The position numbers were made by a program, and so were the translations under genes. A DNA stretch of 64,000 nucleotides from Clostridium felsineum DSM 794. GTDB taxonomy: Bacteria > Bacillota > Clostridia > Clostridiales > Clostridiaceae. Numbering within the stretch: position 1 is the stretch's first letter; each line of letters opens with the position of its first letter. The notes under the pieces are model-generated. The model had not been told where the DNA came from. It worked only from the letters and a program-made list of their open reading frames with translations, and ran no database searches. Where the stretch lies: positions 992,001 through 1,056,000 of the forward strand of contig NZ_CP096980.1 in assembly GCF_002006355.2 (NCBI RefSeq). The letters are read 5' to 3'. Shown in pieces: positions 21,508-30,570 of the stretch.

Positions 21508-23697
21508 ATGGGAAAAATACTCGTCTTGGCAGAAAAACCTAGTGTTGCAAGAGATCTTGCGAAGGTTCTAAAAGCAAATATTAATAAGAAAACTCATTTA
21601 GAAGGAAATAAATATGTAGTTATATGGGCGCTTGGACATTTAGTTTCTTTAGCTGATCCTGAGAGCTATGGTGAAAAATATAAAAAGTGGAGTATGGATA
21701 CACTACCAATGCTTCCTAAGTATATGAAATTAAGTGTTCTTAAAAATACATCAAAACATTTCTATGATATTAAAAAGGTCATGGAAAGAAAGGATTTAGA
21801 TGAGCTTGTAATAGCAACAGATGCAGGACGTGAGGGAGAGCTTGTTGCAAGATGGATAATCGAAATGGCTAAATGGAAAAAGCCAATAAAGCGTTTATGG
21901 ATATCCTCTCAAACAGAAAGAGCAGTAAAAGAAGGTTTTCAGCATTTAAAGGATGGCCGCGAGTACGAAAATTTATATAAGTCTGCAAAATGTCGATCAG
22001 AGGCTGATTGGTTTGTTGGATTAAATGTTACACGTGCATTAACTTGTAAATACAATGCACAATTATCAGCAGGTAGAGTTCAAACACCTACACTTTATAT
22101 GATAGTTGAAAGAGAAGAAGAAATAAGAAAGTTCAAGCCTAAGGATTATTATACTATAGAAGGAAAGGTAAAAAACTTTTCTATGAATTGGCATGATAGA
22201 AGAGGAGACTTTAAAATCTTTGATAAAGAAAAAGCTGAGAGTGTAGCAGCAAAATTAAAGGGGAGAAAAGGAAAAATAGTAGAGGTAAGTGAAAGTAATA
22301 AGAAAAAATATTCTCCTGCACTATATGATTTAACAGAGCTTCAAAGAGATGCAAATAGATTTTTTGGATTTTCAGCAAAAGAAACTTTATCAATAATGCA
22401 AAGACTTTATGAAAATCATAAGCTTTTAACTTATCCTAGAACGGATTCAAGATATATTCCTCATGATGTTGTAGCAACACTTAAAGATAGATTAAAAGCA
22501 ATATCCATAGGAAAGTATTCAAAATTTGCAGCAGAAATATTAAAAAGCAAAATAAATGTACACAAAGGTTTTGTAGACGATTCTAAGGTAACAGATCATT
22601 ATGCCATAATTCCAACAGAAGAAAAGCCAGCACTAGGAGCTTTAAGCAATGAGGAATTTAAAATATATGATTTGGTTGTAAAGAGATTTTTAAGTATAAT
22701 GCTTCCAGCTTTTGAGTATCTTCAAACAACAATTAAAGTAGAAGTAGAGAATGAGATATTTATAGCAAAAGGTAAGGTTGTTAAGAAAAAGGGCTGGAAA
22801 GAGGTCTATGATAAAACAGAAGATTTTGAGGAAAAAAGTGAATTAAAGGAGCAGACTCTTCCTTCAGTTAATAATGGAGATGATATTACCTTTAGTGAGA
22901 TTGTAATAAAGAAAGGTCAAACTAAGCCACCTTCAAGATTTACAGAAGCAACACTTTTATCAGCTATGGAAAATCCTCAAAAGTATGTAAGTATGGATAA
23001 AACTTCAGCTAAAACACTTGGAGAAACTGGAGGGCTTGGTACTGTTGCAACAAGAGCAGATATAATAGAAAAGCTATATAAGACTTTTTATATAGAAAAG
23101 AAGGGGAATGAAATAGTACCTACCTCAAAAGGAAAACAGTTAGTTAATTTAGTACCTTCTGATTTGAAATCTCCACTATTAACTGCAAAGTGGGAAGGAC
23201 AGCTTGATGCTATAAGTAAGGGCAAATTAAATGGTTTAAGCTTTGTAAATGAGATTAAAGGTTATGCATCTAAGCTTGTAGACGATGTAAAAGGTAGTAA
23301 GGATACCTTTAAATATGATAATTTGACAGGAACAAAATGTCCAGAGTGTGGAAAATACATGCTTCAGGTAAATGGTAAAAGAGGAAGAATGCTTGTATGT
23401 CAGGATAGAGAGTGTGGACATAGAGAAAACTCAGCCATGTTCACAAATGTAAGATGTCCTGAATGCCATAAAAAGCTAGAGCTTAGGGGAGAAGGAGCGG
23501 GAAGAATATATGTATGTCCAAATTGCAGCTTTAGAGAAAAATACGCTTCCTTCCAAAATAGATTTAAAGGTGATAATAAGAAAGTAAATAAAAGAGAAGT
23601 ATCAAACTACATGAAAAAAATGAAAAAGGAAGCGGAGGATTTTAATAATAATCCATTCGCAGCACTGCTAGGAAATATAAAGTTAGATGACAAATAG
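21508..23697 (+). CDS. topB: DNA topoisomerase III
   Basis: A 729-residue type IA topoisomerase that relaxes and decatenates DNA by single-strand passage. The N-terminal Toprim domain shows LVLAEKPSVARDLAKVL and ATDAGREGELVARWI. The catalytic tyrosine is in LTYPRTDSRY (about residue 310). The C-terminus carries two Cys4 zinc-ribbon repeats (CPECGKY...CQDRECG and CPECHKK...CPNC), which contact DNA. Length fits TopB with zinc ribbons. It is monocistronic. Confidence 0.96.
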   Translation: MGKILVLAEKPSVARDLAKVLKANINKKTHLEGNKYVVIWALGHLVSLADPESYGEKYKKWSMDTLPMLPKYMKLSVLKNTSKHFYDIKKVMERKDLDELVIATDAGREGELVARWIIEMAKWKKPIKRLWISSQTERAVKEGFQHLKDGREYENLYKSAKCRSEADWFVGLNVTRALTCKYNAQLSAGRVQTPTLYMIVEREEEIRKFKPKDYYTIEGKVKNFSMNWHDRRGDFKIFDKEKAESVAAKLKGRKGKIVEVSESNKKKYSPALYDLTELQRDANRFFGFSAKETLSIMQRLYENHKLLTYPRTDSRYIPHDVVATLKDRLKAISIGKYSKFAAEILKSKINVHKGFVDDSKVTDHYAIIPTEEKPALGALSNEEFKIYDLVVKRFLSIMLPAFEYLQTTIKVEVENEIFIAKGKVVKKKGWKEVYDKTEDFEEKSELKEQTLPSVNNGDDITFSEIVIKKGQTKPPSRFTEATLLSAMENPQKYVSMDKTSAKTLGETGGLGTVATRADIIEKLYKTFYIEKKGNEIVPTSKGKQLVNLVPSDLKSPLLTAKWEGQLDAISKGKLNGLSFVNEIKGYASKLVDDVKGSKDTFKYDNLTGTKCPECGKYMLQVNGKRGRMLVCQDRECGHRENSAMFTNVRCPECHKKLELRGEGAGRIYVCPNCSFREKYASFQNRFKGDNKKVNKREVSNYMKKMKKEAEDFNNNPFAALLGNIKLDDK

Positions 23698-23728
23698 ATT
23701 ATTTGGAGTTTGAATTTATTTATTAAAG

Positions 23729-23764
23729 ACAGGAGTTAGATGTAAACAGACTCCTGTTTTTTTA
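23729..23764 (+). terminator. Terminator of topB
   Basis: ACAGGAGT (23729-23736) pairs with ACTCCTGT (23750-23757), followed by a run of T residues. Confidence 0.88.
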
Positions 23765-23857
23765 TATGCTTTTAAAGAATATTAGGAAAATATTACAATA
23801 TAAGAAGGGGATATAAAAACTAAAACAGAATTAAATATAAGAAGGGAGTGTTAGAAT

Positions 23858-24358
23858 ATGAGTATAATATTAAAAAGGAGAAGTATAAGAAAGTATAAAG
23901 GTATTAAAGTTGGTAATGAAATAGTAGATGAGCTTTTAAAAGCTGGTATGGCTGCACCATCAGCAGGAAATGAACAGCCATGGGAGTTTATGGTTTTGCG
24001 AGATAAAGATACTATGGAAAAGATAACAGAAGTGCATGCATATTCAAAAATGTTATTAAGTGCAGACGTTGCAATTGTAGTTTGTGGAGATATTGACAAA
24101 GAAAAAGTTAAAGGCTTTTGGGTACAAGACTGTTCGGCTGCAACAGAAAATATATTATTAGCTGCTGAAGAAAAAGGTTTAGGAGCTGTATGGTTGGGAG
24201 TATATCCAATGGAGGATAGAGTTAGTGGTATAAGGAAGTTATTAAATTTACCAAGTAATATAATACCGTTGTCAATAATATCCATAGGATATCCAGATGA
24301 GAATAAAGAGGCATCGAATAGATATAATACATCGAGAGTACATTATGATAAATGGTAA
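23858..24358 (+). CDS. Nitroreductase-family flavoprotein
   Basis: A 166-residue FMN-dependent reductase. It starts with the family hallmark RRSIRKYKGIKV, followed by AAPSAGNEQPWEF (FMN contact), CSAATENILLAAEEKGLGAVWLG and a C-terminal SIGYPDENK. It is short, as in the small clostridial nitroreductases. AAGGGAG precedes the start. It is monocistronic. The physiological acceptor is not evident. Confidence 0.9.
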   Translation: MSIILKRRSIRKYKGIKVGNEIVDELLKAGMAAPSAGNEQPWEFMVLRDKDTMEKITEVHAYSKMLLSADVAIVVCGDIDKEKVKGFWVQDCSAATENILLAAEEKGLGAVWLGVYPMEDRVSGIRKLLNLPSNIIPLSIISIGYPDENKEASNRYNTSRVHYDKW

Positions 24359-24622
24359 AATGTTAGAATATAAAAAAGAGAGCATAAATTAAAATTGTTT
24401 TTGTTTTTGAATTAGTATAATAAAATTTTTAATGAAATATGTGGTGTTTTGCACGCAATATTAGTTTATGCAAAATATCGCATATTTTTTTAGAAAAATA
24501 ATTCTATGAAAGGTGATATATTCATACTTAGAATATTGGATAAAGTTAGTTTGGCTAAATTATGTGAAGAAAATAGAAATTGATGTACATATAAAAAATA
24601 CGTATAATAAGAGGCAAGAAGG
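24359..24622. other. Intergenic region with an inverted repeat
   Basis: 264 bp upstream of the cupin gene. TTTTGCA and TGCAAAA arms (about 24449-24478) flank a 15-nt loop and could be an operator. A 25-codon frame at 24506-24583 has no good ribosome site. Confidence 0.35.
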
Positions 24623-25021
24623 ATGTGTGTATTTATGAATAATTTAAAAGTATATACAAAAGATGACTCTATATCAGTGAAAAAGGAAAATGGTACTGAG
24701 GTTGATTATTTTATATTTGATGAATACGAAATACATTTAAATAAAATTCCACCACACTCAATTCAAGAATATCATAAACATAGAGCTATTGATGAAGCAG
24801 TAATAGTTGTAAGTGGGAAAATAGTTTTAAAGTGGATAGAAGAAGGTAAAGAATATTCAAGAACATTAACTAAAGGTATGATAGTACGGATGGGTAAGGC
24901 CATACACACTATTCAAAATGAAAGTAATAGTTTTGCTGAGTTTAATGTTCTTAGAACGGTACCAACAGGAAAAAATAATAGAGAAATTATAAAGAATGAT
25001 AAAGTTTTAGGGAGGGGTTAA
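24623..25021 (+). CDS. Cupin-domain protein
   Basis: A 132-residue single-cupin protein. The first cupin motif is visible (PPHSIQEYHKHRAIDEAVIVVSG, with His and Glu metal-ligand positions), and the second is weak (MGKAIHTIQNES). The ATG at 24623 has GAGGC 7 nt upstream; the in-frame ATG at 24635 (MNNLKVYT) has AAGAAGGA 12 nt upstream and is a real alternative. It ends 2 bp before a 2-hydroxyacid dehydrogenase, so the two are co-transcribed. It may bind or isomerise the same hydroxy or keto acid, but this is a guess. Confidence 0.78.
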   Translation: MCVFMNNLKVYTKDDSISVKKENGTEVDYFIFDEYEIHLNKIPPHSIQEYHKHRAIDEAVIVVSGKIVLKWIEEGKEYSRTLTKGMIVRMGKAIHTIQNESNSFAEFNVLRTVPTGKNNREIIKNDKVLGRG

Positions 25022-25023
25022 AA

Positions 25024-25998
25024 TTGAAAATAGTAGTTTTGGATGGATATACCTTAAATCCTGGTGATATGTCCTGGAGAGAATTTGAAGAGATAGGTGA
25101 CTTAACTGTTTACGACAGAACTGATTATACTGGAAAAAAAGAAGACAAAATAATTGAAAGAGCTAAAGATGCTGAAGCTATTTTAACTAATAAGACTATA
25201 TTGACTAACGAGGTTCTTCATAAGCTTCCTAAATTAAAATACATAGGTGTACTAGCTACCGGATATAACGTAGTGGATTTAGAGTTTGCAAAGGAAAATG
25301 GAATTATAGTAACAAATATTCCTGCATACAGTACCCAATCGGTAGTTCAGATGTCTATGGCACTTTTACTCGAAGTATGTGGCCATGTTGGAGAACATAA
25401 TATATCAGTAAAAAAAGGAGAATGGCAAAACTGTGATGATTTTACATATTTAAAATATCCTATGATCGAACTTTACGGAAAAACTATAGGACTTATTGGG
25501 TATGGAAGTATAGGTAAATCTATGCAAAGGGCAGCAGAAGCTTTAGGAATGAAAGTTATTGTAAATACTCCTCATCCGGATAAAAAACTTGAAAGTGAGA
25601 CTATGAAATTTGTAAGTTTAGAGGATCTATTTAAAGAAGCAGATATAGTTTCGCTTCATTGTCCCTTGAAAGAAGAAAATAAAGAGATGATAAATAAAGA
25701 TAGCATAAAGAAAATGAAAGAAAAAGTTATTATAATAAACACTGCAAGGGGTGGACTTATAAATGAAGAGGATTTATACACAGCATTAAAGACAGGAAAA
25801 GTATATGCAGCAGCAGTTGACGTGGTTTCTACTGAACCGATAAATAAAAATAATCCACTTTTAAAGGCTAAAAATTGTATAATAACACCACACATTGCGT
25901 GGGCTACAAGTGAAGCAAGAAGGAGACTTATAAGCATAGCTGTGCATAATTTAAAGCAATATGTGAATGGATTTCCAGTTAATGTTGTTAATAAATAG
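25024..25998 (+). CDS. D-isomer 2-hydroxyacid dehydrogenase (hydroxypyruvate/glycerate type)
   Basis: A 324-residue NAD-dependent dehydrogenase. The NAD-binding motif is IGLIGYGSIGKSMQRAAEALG, preceded by LATGYNVVDLEFAKENGI. The signature region contains IINTARGGLINEEDL, and the catalytic His is in TPHIAWAT. The start is TTG, with GGGAGGGG upstream, 2 bp after the cupin gene. It resembles glycerate dehydrogenase (hydroxypyruvate reductase), but the substrate is uncertain because the family is broad. Confidence 0.87.
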   Translation: MKIVVLDGYTLNPGDMSWREFEEIGDLTVYDRTDYTGKKEDKIIERAKDAEAILTNKTILTNEVLHKLPKLKYIGVLATGYNVVDLEFAKENGIIVTNIPAYSTQSVVQMSMALLLEVCGHVGEHNISVKKGEWQNCDDFTYLKYPMIELYGKTIGLIGYGSIGKSMQRAAEALGMKVIVNTPHPDKKLESETMKFVSLEDLFKEADIVSLHCPLKEENKEMINKDSIKKMKEKVIIINTARGGLINEEDLYTALKTGKVYAAAVDVVSTEPINKNNPLLKAKNCIITPHIAWATSEARRRLISIAVHNLKQYVNGFPVNVVNK

Positions 25999-26037
25999 AA
26001 AAAAGTTGTTCACATAAAATTTGTGAACAACTTTTTT
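25999..26037. terminator. Strong bidirectional terminator
   Basis: AAAAAAGTTGTTCACA pairs with TGTGAACAACTTTTTT across a 7-nt loop, between the convergent dehydrogenase and NlpC/P60 genes. Its core GTTGTTCACA resembles that of the terminator at 26649-26681. Confidence 0.9.
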
Positions 26038-26535
26038 CTATTTAAAAATTCTTTTAGCTATGGAATATGATCTGACCGAAGTAAGACGTACATTTGTTCC
26101 TGGATGAGTAGCTTCAACCATTTGCCCATTTCCAACATAAATAGCTACATGATATGGGCTAGATGTTGGACCGAAAAATAATAGGTCTCCTGGTTGAAGC
26201 TCATCAGTTACTGTAGTACCTACGTAAATTTGTTCATAAGTAGTACGTGGAAGAGGTACTCCAAAGTGAGCATAACAATACTGTACTAAGCCTGAACAAT
26301 CAAAGCCACTAGGAGAAGAACCACCCCATACACATGGAACACCTATAAAAGTTTCTGCATAAGCTGATAAGTCTTCTCCTTGTGAAGAAGTAGAAACCTT
26401 ATAAGTATTAAGACTAGAAACAGCAGACTTTTTTGTAGTATTTAATTTACTAGCTTGTACATTATATGTGAATAAAGTTGTACCAATAAAAATTATAGAA
26501 CCTGATAATAATAAGGTTGTAAAATTCTTTTTCAA
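26038..26535 (-). CDS. Secreted NlpC/P60 peptidoglycan hydrolase
   Basis: A 165-residue exported endopeptidase. A signal peptide (KKNFTTLLLSGSIIFIGTTLF, ending near VQAS) is followed by a short Ser/Thr linker and an NlpC/P60 domain with catalytic Cys in SGFDCSGLVQYCY and His in SPYHVAIYVGNGQ. I prefer TTG at 26535 because GAGGAG directly abuts the ATG at 26544 but lies 9 nt from the TTG; the paralogue next door also starts with TTG in the same context. It probably cleaves stem-peptide bonds in the wall. Confidence 0.88.
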   Translation of the reverse strand: MKKNFTTLLLSGSIIFIGTTLFTYNVQASKLNTTKKSAVSSLNTYKVSTSSQGEDLSAYAETFIGVPCVWGGSSPSGFDCSGLVQYCYAHFGVPLPRTTYEQIYVGTTVTDELQPGDLLFFGPTSSPYHVAIYVGNGQMVEATHPGTNVRLTSVRSYSIAKRIFK

Positions 26536-26648
26536 TATATTCATCTCCTCTGTTAGTATATTGTAGCAATATATTTAAAAAAGTAAATAATTAAAATAAA
26601 AGGATGAAAGTTGAAATTGCGAAACACTTAAATCAAGTTAATAAATAC

Positions 26649-26681
26649 AAAAGTTGTCCACAAATTTTGTGGACAACTTTT
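26649..26681. terminator. Terminator of the VCBS/NlpC gene
   Basis: AAAAGTTGTCCACAA pairs with TTGTGGACAACTTTT. It is close in sequence to the terminator of the neighbouring NlpC/P60 gene, which fits a duplication that included the 3' end. Confidence 0.88.
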
Positions 26682-26685
26682 CGTA

Positions 26686-28197
26686 TTAATTAAAAATTCT
26701 TTTAGCTATTGAATATGATCTAACATCAGTAAGACGTACGTTTAATCCTGTACGAGGGGCTTCAACCATTTGACCATTTCCAGCATAAATAGCCACATGA
26801 TATGGACTAGAGGCCGAACCAAAGAATAATAAGTCTCCTGGTTGTAAATCTGTTACAGTAGTACCATAGTTAACTTGGTCATAAGTAGTACGTGGAAGAG
26901 ATACTCCAAAGTGAGCATAACAATACTGTACTAAACCTGAACAATCAAAGCCGCTAGGAGAAGTGCCACCCCATACATATGGAACACCTATGAAAGTTTC
27001 AGCATAAGCTACTAACTCTTTACCCTTTAATGAGACAGGGGAAGTAGCATTAGATAAGAATACATGAATTCTAGAGGCAGTATTTCCATAGTCGTAAAAG
27101 GCAGCAATATCAGCTTTTTTATCACCATTAAAATCACCAGCTACAACTCTTCCAGTAATTTTATTTGCATCATAGCCAGTGGTATTCCACCAGCCGTTAG
27201 CACCGGTATAAGTGAAGGAATCTCCAGTAGATTTAAATACATGGATTCTAGTTTCAGAATTACCGTAGTCATACATAGCAGCAATATCAGACTTACCATC
27301 ACCATCAAAGTCACCAGCTACAAGCTTTCCAGTAACTCTATTTGCATCATACCCAGTAGAGTTCCACCAACCATAGCCACCGGCGTAAGTAAAGGAACTT
27401 CCTGTAGATGTAAACACATGTATTCTACTTTCAGAATTACCGTAGTCATACATGGCAGCAATGTCAGTTTTACCATCACCGTTAAAATCACCAGCTACAA
27501 CTCGTCCTTTAATTCTATTAGAATCGTATCCAGTACTATTCCACCAACCATTACAATCAGTATAACTAAAGGAACTTCCTGTAGAAGTGAAAACATGAAT
27601 TCTGGTTTCAGAATTACCATAGTCATAGAAAGTAGCAATATCAGCTTTACCATCACCATTAAAATCACCAGCGACAGCAGCTGTAATTCTACCTGCATCA
27701 TATCCACTAGGAGTGCTCCACCAACCATTGCAATCAGTATAACTAAAGGAATTTCCAGTAGAAATAAATACATGAATTCTAGTAGCTCCACCGCCATAAT
27801 TGTATATTACAGCAATGTCGTCTTTACCATCACCATTAAAGTCACCAGCGACAACATCTGCAATTCGGCTAGTATCGTAACCGTTATCAGTCTTCCACCA
27901 ACCATATGCACTAGCATAATCAAAAGAGCTTCCGTTAGATGTAAATACATGAATTCTTGAAGCACCATTACCATAGTCATAGAAAGTAGCAACGTCAGTT
28001 TTACCATCACCATTGAAATCACCACTAACCATACGGCTGCTAACATGATTTAAGTCGTAGCCACTGTCAGTTTGCCACCAACCATATGCACTAGGGTATG
28101 TAAAAGAATCGTCAGCTTGTACACTGTGTCCCCATAAAATTGTACCTAAAAAGATTATAGAACATAATAAAAATAGATTATTAAAAAGTTTTTTCAA
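26686..28197 (-). CDS. Secreted FG-GAP/VCBS-repeat protein with C-terminal NlpC/P60 hydrolase
   Basis: A 503-residue exported protein. After a signal peptide (cleavage near VQADD), six tandem repeats of about 58 residues each carry a GWW motif, a calcium-loop GDFNGDGKxDIA and a RIHVF strand. This is the FG-GAP/VCBS (integrin-like) pattern and probably folds as a beta-propeller. The C-terminal NlpC/P60 domain has catalytic Cys419 (FDCSG) and His467 (PYHVAIYAG). The domain is nearly identical to the neighbouring short paralogue. The TTG start follows GGAGGG. The repeats probably bind wall glycans or calcium. Confidence 0.9.
   Translation of the reverse strand: MKKLFNNLFLLCSIIFLGTILWGHSVQADDSFTYPSAYGWWQTDSGYDLNHVSSRMVSGDFNGDGKTDVATFYDYGNGASRIHVFTSNGSSFDYASAYGWWKTDNGYDTSRIADVVAGDFNGDGKDDIAVIYNYGGGATRIHVFISTGNSFSYTDCNGWWSTPSGYDAGRITAAVAGDFNGDGKADIATFYDYGNSETRIHVFTSTGSSFSYTDCNGWWNSTGYDSNRIKGRVVAGDFNGDGKTDIAAMYDYGNSESRIHVFTSTGSSFTYAGGYGWWNSTGYDANRVTGKLVAGDFDGDGKSDIAAMYDYGNSETRIHVFKSTGDSFTYTGANGWWNTTGYDANKITGRVVAGDFNGDKKADIAAFYDYGNTASRIHVFLSNATSPVSLKGKELVAYAETFIGVPYVWGGTSPSGFDCSGLVQYCYAHFGVSLPRTTYDQVNYGTTVTDLQPGDLLFFGSASSPYHVAIYAGNGQMVEAPRTGLNVRLTDVRSYSIAKRIFN
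26990..28110 (-). repeat. Six tandem coding repeats (about 175 bp each)
   Basis: Six in-frame repeats encode the GWW / GDFNGDGK / RIHVF unit. The sixth calcium loop is degenerate (GDFNGDKK). Copies 3 to 6 are the most alike, which suggests recent internal duplication. They encode protein and are not a CRISPR. Confidence 0.85.
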
Positions 28198-28327
28198 TAT
28201 ATTTCCCTCCTTTAGGAATATATTGTAACATGTTTTGAAAAAAAAGTAAATAATTCAATTAATAAATAAATAAAGGTAAAAAATATATTAAATAAATTAA
28301 ATAACCATTATGTGAATAAATGTAATA

Positions 28328-28371
28328 TATAAAAATAAAGCACAAGACTGATAGTAAGACATCAATCTTGT
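28328..28371 (-). terminator. Terminator of luxS
   Basis: On the minus strand ACAAGATTGAT pairs with ATCAGTCTTGT (28371-28342), followed by a T-rich tract. Confidence 0.75.
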
Positions 28372-28391
28372 GTTTTAGTGGTTTCAATCAT

Positions 28392-28868
28392 TTAAGCTGG
28401 ATAATTTAATCTATCTTCAGTTATGTTATCAAGTAAACTCAAGAATTTTTTTCCTAAATAGTTTGCCATAGTAAGGTTCATGTCAAGGTAATTGCCACAA
28501 TCACGTGCTGCAGCACCTGGAACTTCTCCCTTGAAGTCGGCAATAAATTTATATAGTTCTTTAAGTAAAGGTACGATATCTTTTGATAGATAATCTCCTT
28601 GTAGAATTAAATAAAAACCTGTTCTACATCCCATTGGTCCAAAATATACTGTTTTTGCCGAATAGTCCTTGTGATTTCTTAAAAAAGTTGCAGCTAAATG
28701 TTCAATAGTATGCATTTCAGCTGTATTCATAACTGGTTCGTCATTAGGACTTGTCATACGTATATCAAAAGTAGTTAAAACCACATCTCCAAATTTGTCT
28801 TTTCTTGAAACATAAACTCCAGGTTTAAGTGTTAAATGGTTAACAGTAAAACTTGCGATTTTTTCCAT
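28392..28868 (-). CDS. luxS: S-ribosylhomocysteine lyase
   Basis: A 158-residue LuxS. It cleaves S-ribosylhomocysteine to homocysteine and DPD, the autoinducer-2 precursor, in the activated methyl cycle. The metal site HTIEH (His-x-x-x-His) and the third ligand Cys in AARDCGNYLDMNL are present, as is FGPMGCRTGFYL. Length is typical. GGAGG precedes the ATG. It is monocistronic. Confidence 0.96.
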   Translation of the reverse strand: MEKIASFTVNHLTLKPGVYVSRKDKFGDVVLTTFDIRMTSPNDEPVMNTAEMHTIEHLAATFLRNHKDYSAKTVYFGPMGCRTGFYLILQGDYLSKDIVPLLKELYKFIADFKGEVPGAAARDCGNYLDMNLTMANYLGKKFLSLLDNITEDRLNYPA

Positions 28869-28957
28869 TTAAATACCTCCTATAAAATTAATAAAGCTTA
28901 ATATTTATAATACTACATTTTATTAATAATTGAAACTTTGGAAGTAAAAAGCTTTTA

Positions 28958-29854
28958 TTAAAGTCTTGTGACTACAAAACCATCCTTTTTTAACATTTTT
29001 ACAAGTCCATCAGGTCCAAGTACATGTCCAGTTCCAACAACTATAAAATATTTTTTGCCTGAAGCTATATAATTCTCTATTTTATTACACATTTTTATAT
29101 TTCTTTGTAGTATTAAGGAATTGTAATAATCTCGAACGGCTTTATTATTTGAGTTCTTTCCAAGGTCAGTTTTTTCAAAATTTGATACGTCACCATTTAA
29201 AATTGCAGTATATTCAGCATCAAAGGCCTTTTTAGCATCATCAGGATAAGGCATATTTTCAAGTTGATAATTTTGATAAGCATCACCACCAGCATTTAAT
29301 GCATTAGCTTGAGTTTTAGCATCTTCTAAAGCAACAATTTCTTTGTTATTTTCTTTAGCTCTTTTTAGAAAATAATAGTCAAAACCATAACTAGTTGTAT
29401 TATCAGATAATAGTTCATTATCAAGAATAGTAGCGTATAAGTAACCTAGAGTATCATTTCTATAGGTATCAAGCTTTAAATTTAACTTTTGCATGATTGG
29501 TTCAATATGGTTCTTAGCAGCAGGAGTTATGTGGTTGTATAAATTGTCACCTTTTGGGTAAGTTACGTCTTTTACGAATTTATACATTGTGCTAGTGTCT
29601 GTAATATCTGATTCTACAACTAATGCAGTGGATTCTGTATAGGCATTTTCAATAGCTTTAGAAAATTTAAATGGCTCATTTTTTCCAATATGGATTGTAC
29701 CACCTAGATATAAATAGTTTCCATCCTTTTCTACCTTGTAGAATATACCTTTTGCTTTTGGTTTAGTGTATTTTTTTATATTGTATACAGCAACTAAGCT
29801 TGCAGGAATTAGAAATAGTATTAAAAAGATAATTAGCTTTTTATGTTTTTTCAT
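28958..29854 (-). CDS. TraB/GumN-family protein, membrane-anchored
   Basis: A 298-residue protein with an N-terminal hydrophobic anchor (KLIIFLILFLIPASLVAVY) and an exported TraB/GumN domain. The family motifs are YLGGTIHIG near residue 50 and VVGTGHVLGPDGLV near the C-terminus, each with a conserved His. The fold is related to EreA/ChaN-type enzymes and a hydrolase role is suspected; its substrate is unknown. There is no lipobox cysteine. It is monocistronic, after luxS on the same strand. Confidence 0.82.
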   Translation of the reverse strand: MKKHKKLIIFLILFLIPASLVAVYNIKKYTKPKAKGIFYKVEKDGNYLYLGGTIHIGKNEPFKFSKAIENAYTESTALVVESDITDTSTMYKFVKDVTYPKGDNLYNHITPAAKNHIEPIMQKLNLKLDTYRNDTLGYLYATILDNELLSDNTTSYGFDYYFLKRAKENNKEIVALEDAKTQANALNAGGDAYQNYQLENMPYPDDAKKAFDAEYTAILNGDVSNFEKTDLGKNSNNKAVRDYYNSLILQRNIKMCNKIENYIASGKKYFIVVGTGHVLGPDGLVKMLKKDGFVVTRL

Positions 29855-30013
29855 TTTATAAAGCCTCCAATAAAATTTAGTGTTTATAATATATTACTCG
29901 CTTATAAATGCTTTTTTAGCAAATTGTTGTAAAAATATTTATAATTGGATTATGACAAAAATATTTCTTGTTAATGGTATATATAGTAAAGGCTTATATT
30001 TTGAGGTGAGAAG

Positions 30014-30568
30014 ATGGATGAGAAGGATGAAAAGATAGTCGATGGTATATTGAAGAGGGATGTAAATTCTTTTAATAAATTAATAGATAGATATGGAAGC
30101 ATAATTCACAATGTGGTTAGGGCAGTATTAAATGAAAGTCATGAAACCACAAGTGTGGAAGAGTGCATAGATGACATATTGATGTGCCTTTGGAGAAATA
30201 TGGACTGTTTTTCAAAGGAAAAAGGAAATTTAAAGTGCTGGATAATTGTGATTTCTAAAAATAAAGCTCTAACCTATAAGAAAAAATTGAAAAAGTTTAG
30301 AAACAATATTGATATAGATGATTTAAAGGTAAATTCTTTAGTAGATATTGAAGATAATTATTTGAAAAAAGAAAATAAAAAATCAATACTAGAGCTTTTA
30401 AATAATTTAAGTATAAAAGATAAGGAAATCTTTGTGAAAAGATATATAAAAGATTGTTCAATTGGGCAAATAGCTATTGATATGGGGTTAACGTCAATTT
30501 CAGTTTATAATCGCTTGAGTAGAGGAAGAAAAAAGTTAAAGCAAATATTAAAAGGAAGGGAGTTGTAA
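30014..30568 (+). CDS. ECF-type RNA polymerase sigma factor
   Basis: A 184-residue group 4 sigma factor. Region 2 spans about residues 15-85 (FNKLIDRYGSIIHNVV, ECIDDILMCLWRN, GNLKCWIIVISKNKAL) and region 4 spans about 125-180 (LSIKDKEIFVKRYIKDCSIGQIAIDMGLTSISVYNRLSRGRKKL). GAGGTGA precedes the start. The next gene begins 2 bp later in the usual anti-sigma position. It probably drives a small stress regulon. Confidence 0.88.
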   Translation: MDEKDEKIVDGILKRDVNSFNKLIDRYGSIIHNVVRAVLNESHETTSVEECIDDILMCLWRNMDCFSKEKGNLKCWIIVISKNKALTYKKKLKKFRNNIDIDDLKVNSLVDIEDNYLKKENKKSILELLNNLSIKDKEIFVKRYIKDCSIGQIAIDMGLTSISVYNRLSRGRKKLKQILKGREL

Positions 30569-30570
30569 AC

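Noticed and set aside
24506..24583. Possible 25-codon gene
   Set aside because: There is no ribosome site at proper distance, and I recognise no family or conserved motif.
27064..27960. Long open frame on the plus strand opposite the VCBS repeats (about 298 codons)
   Set aside because: It is the antisense of repetitive coding DNA. The translation is a low-complexity Ser/Thr/Ile repeat with no ribosome site, and the minus-strand gene is clearly real.
26990..28110. Regular DNA repeats that could suggest a CRISPR array
   Set aside because: The unit is about 175 bp, in frame, and varies at codon third positions. It encodes protein repeats.
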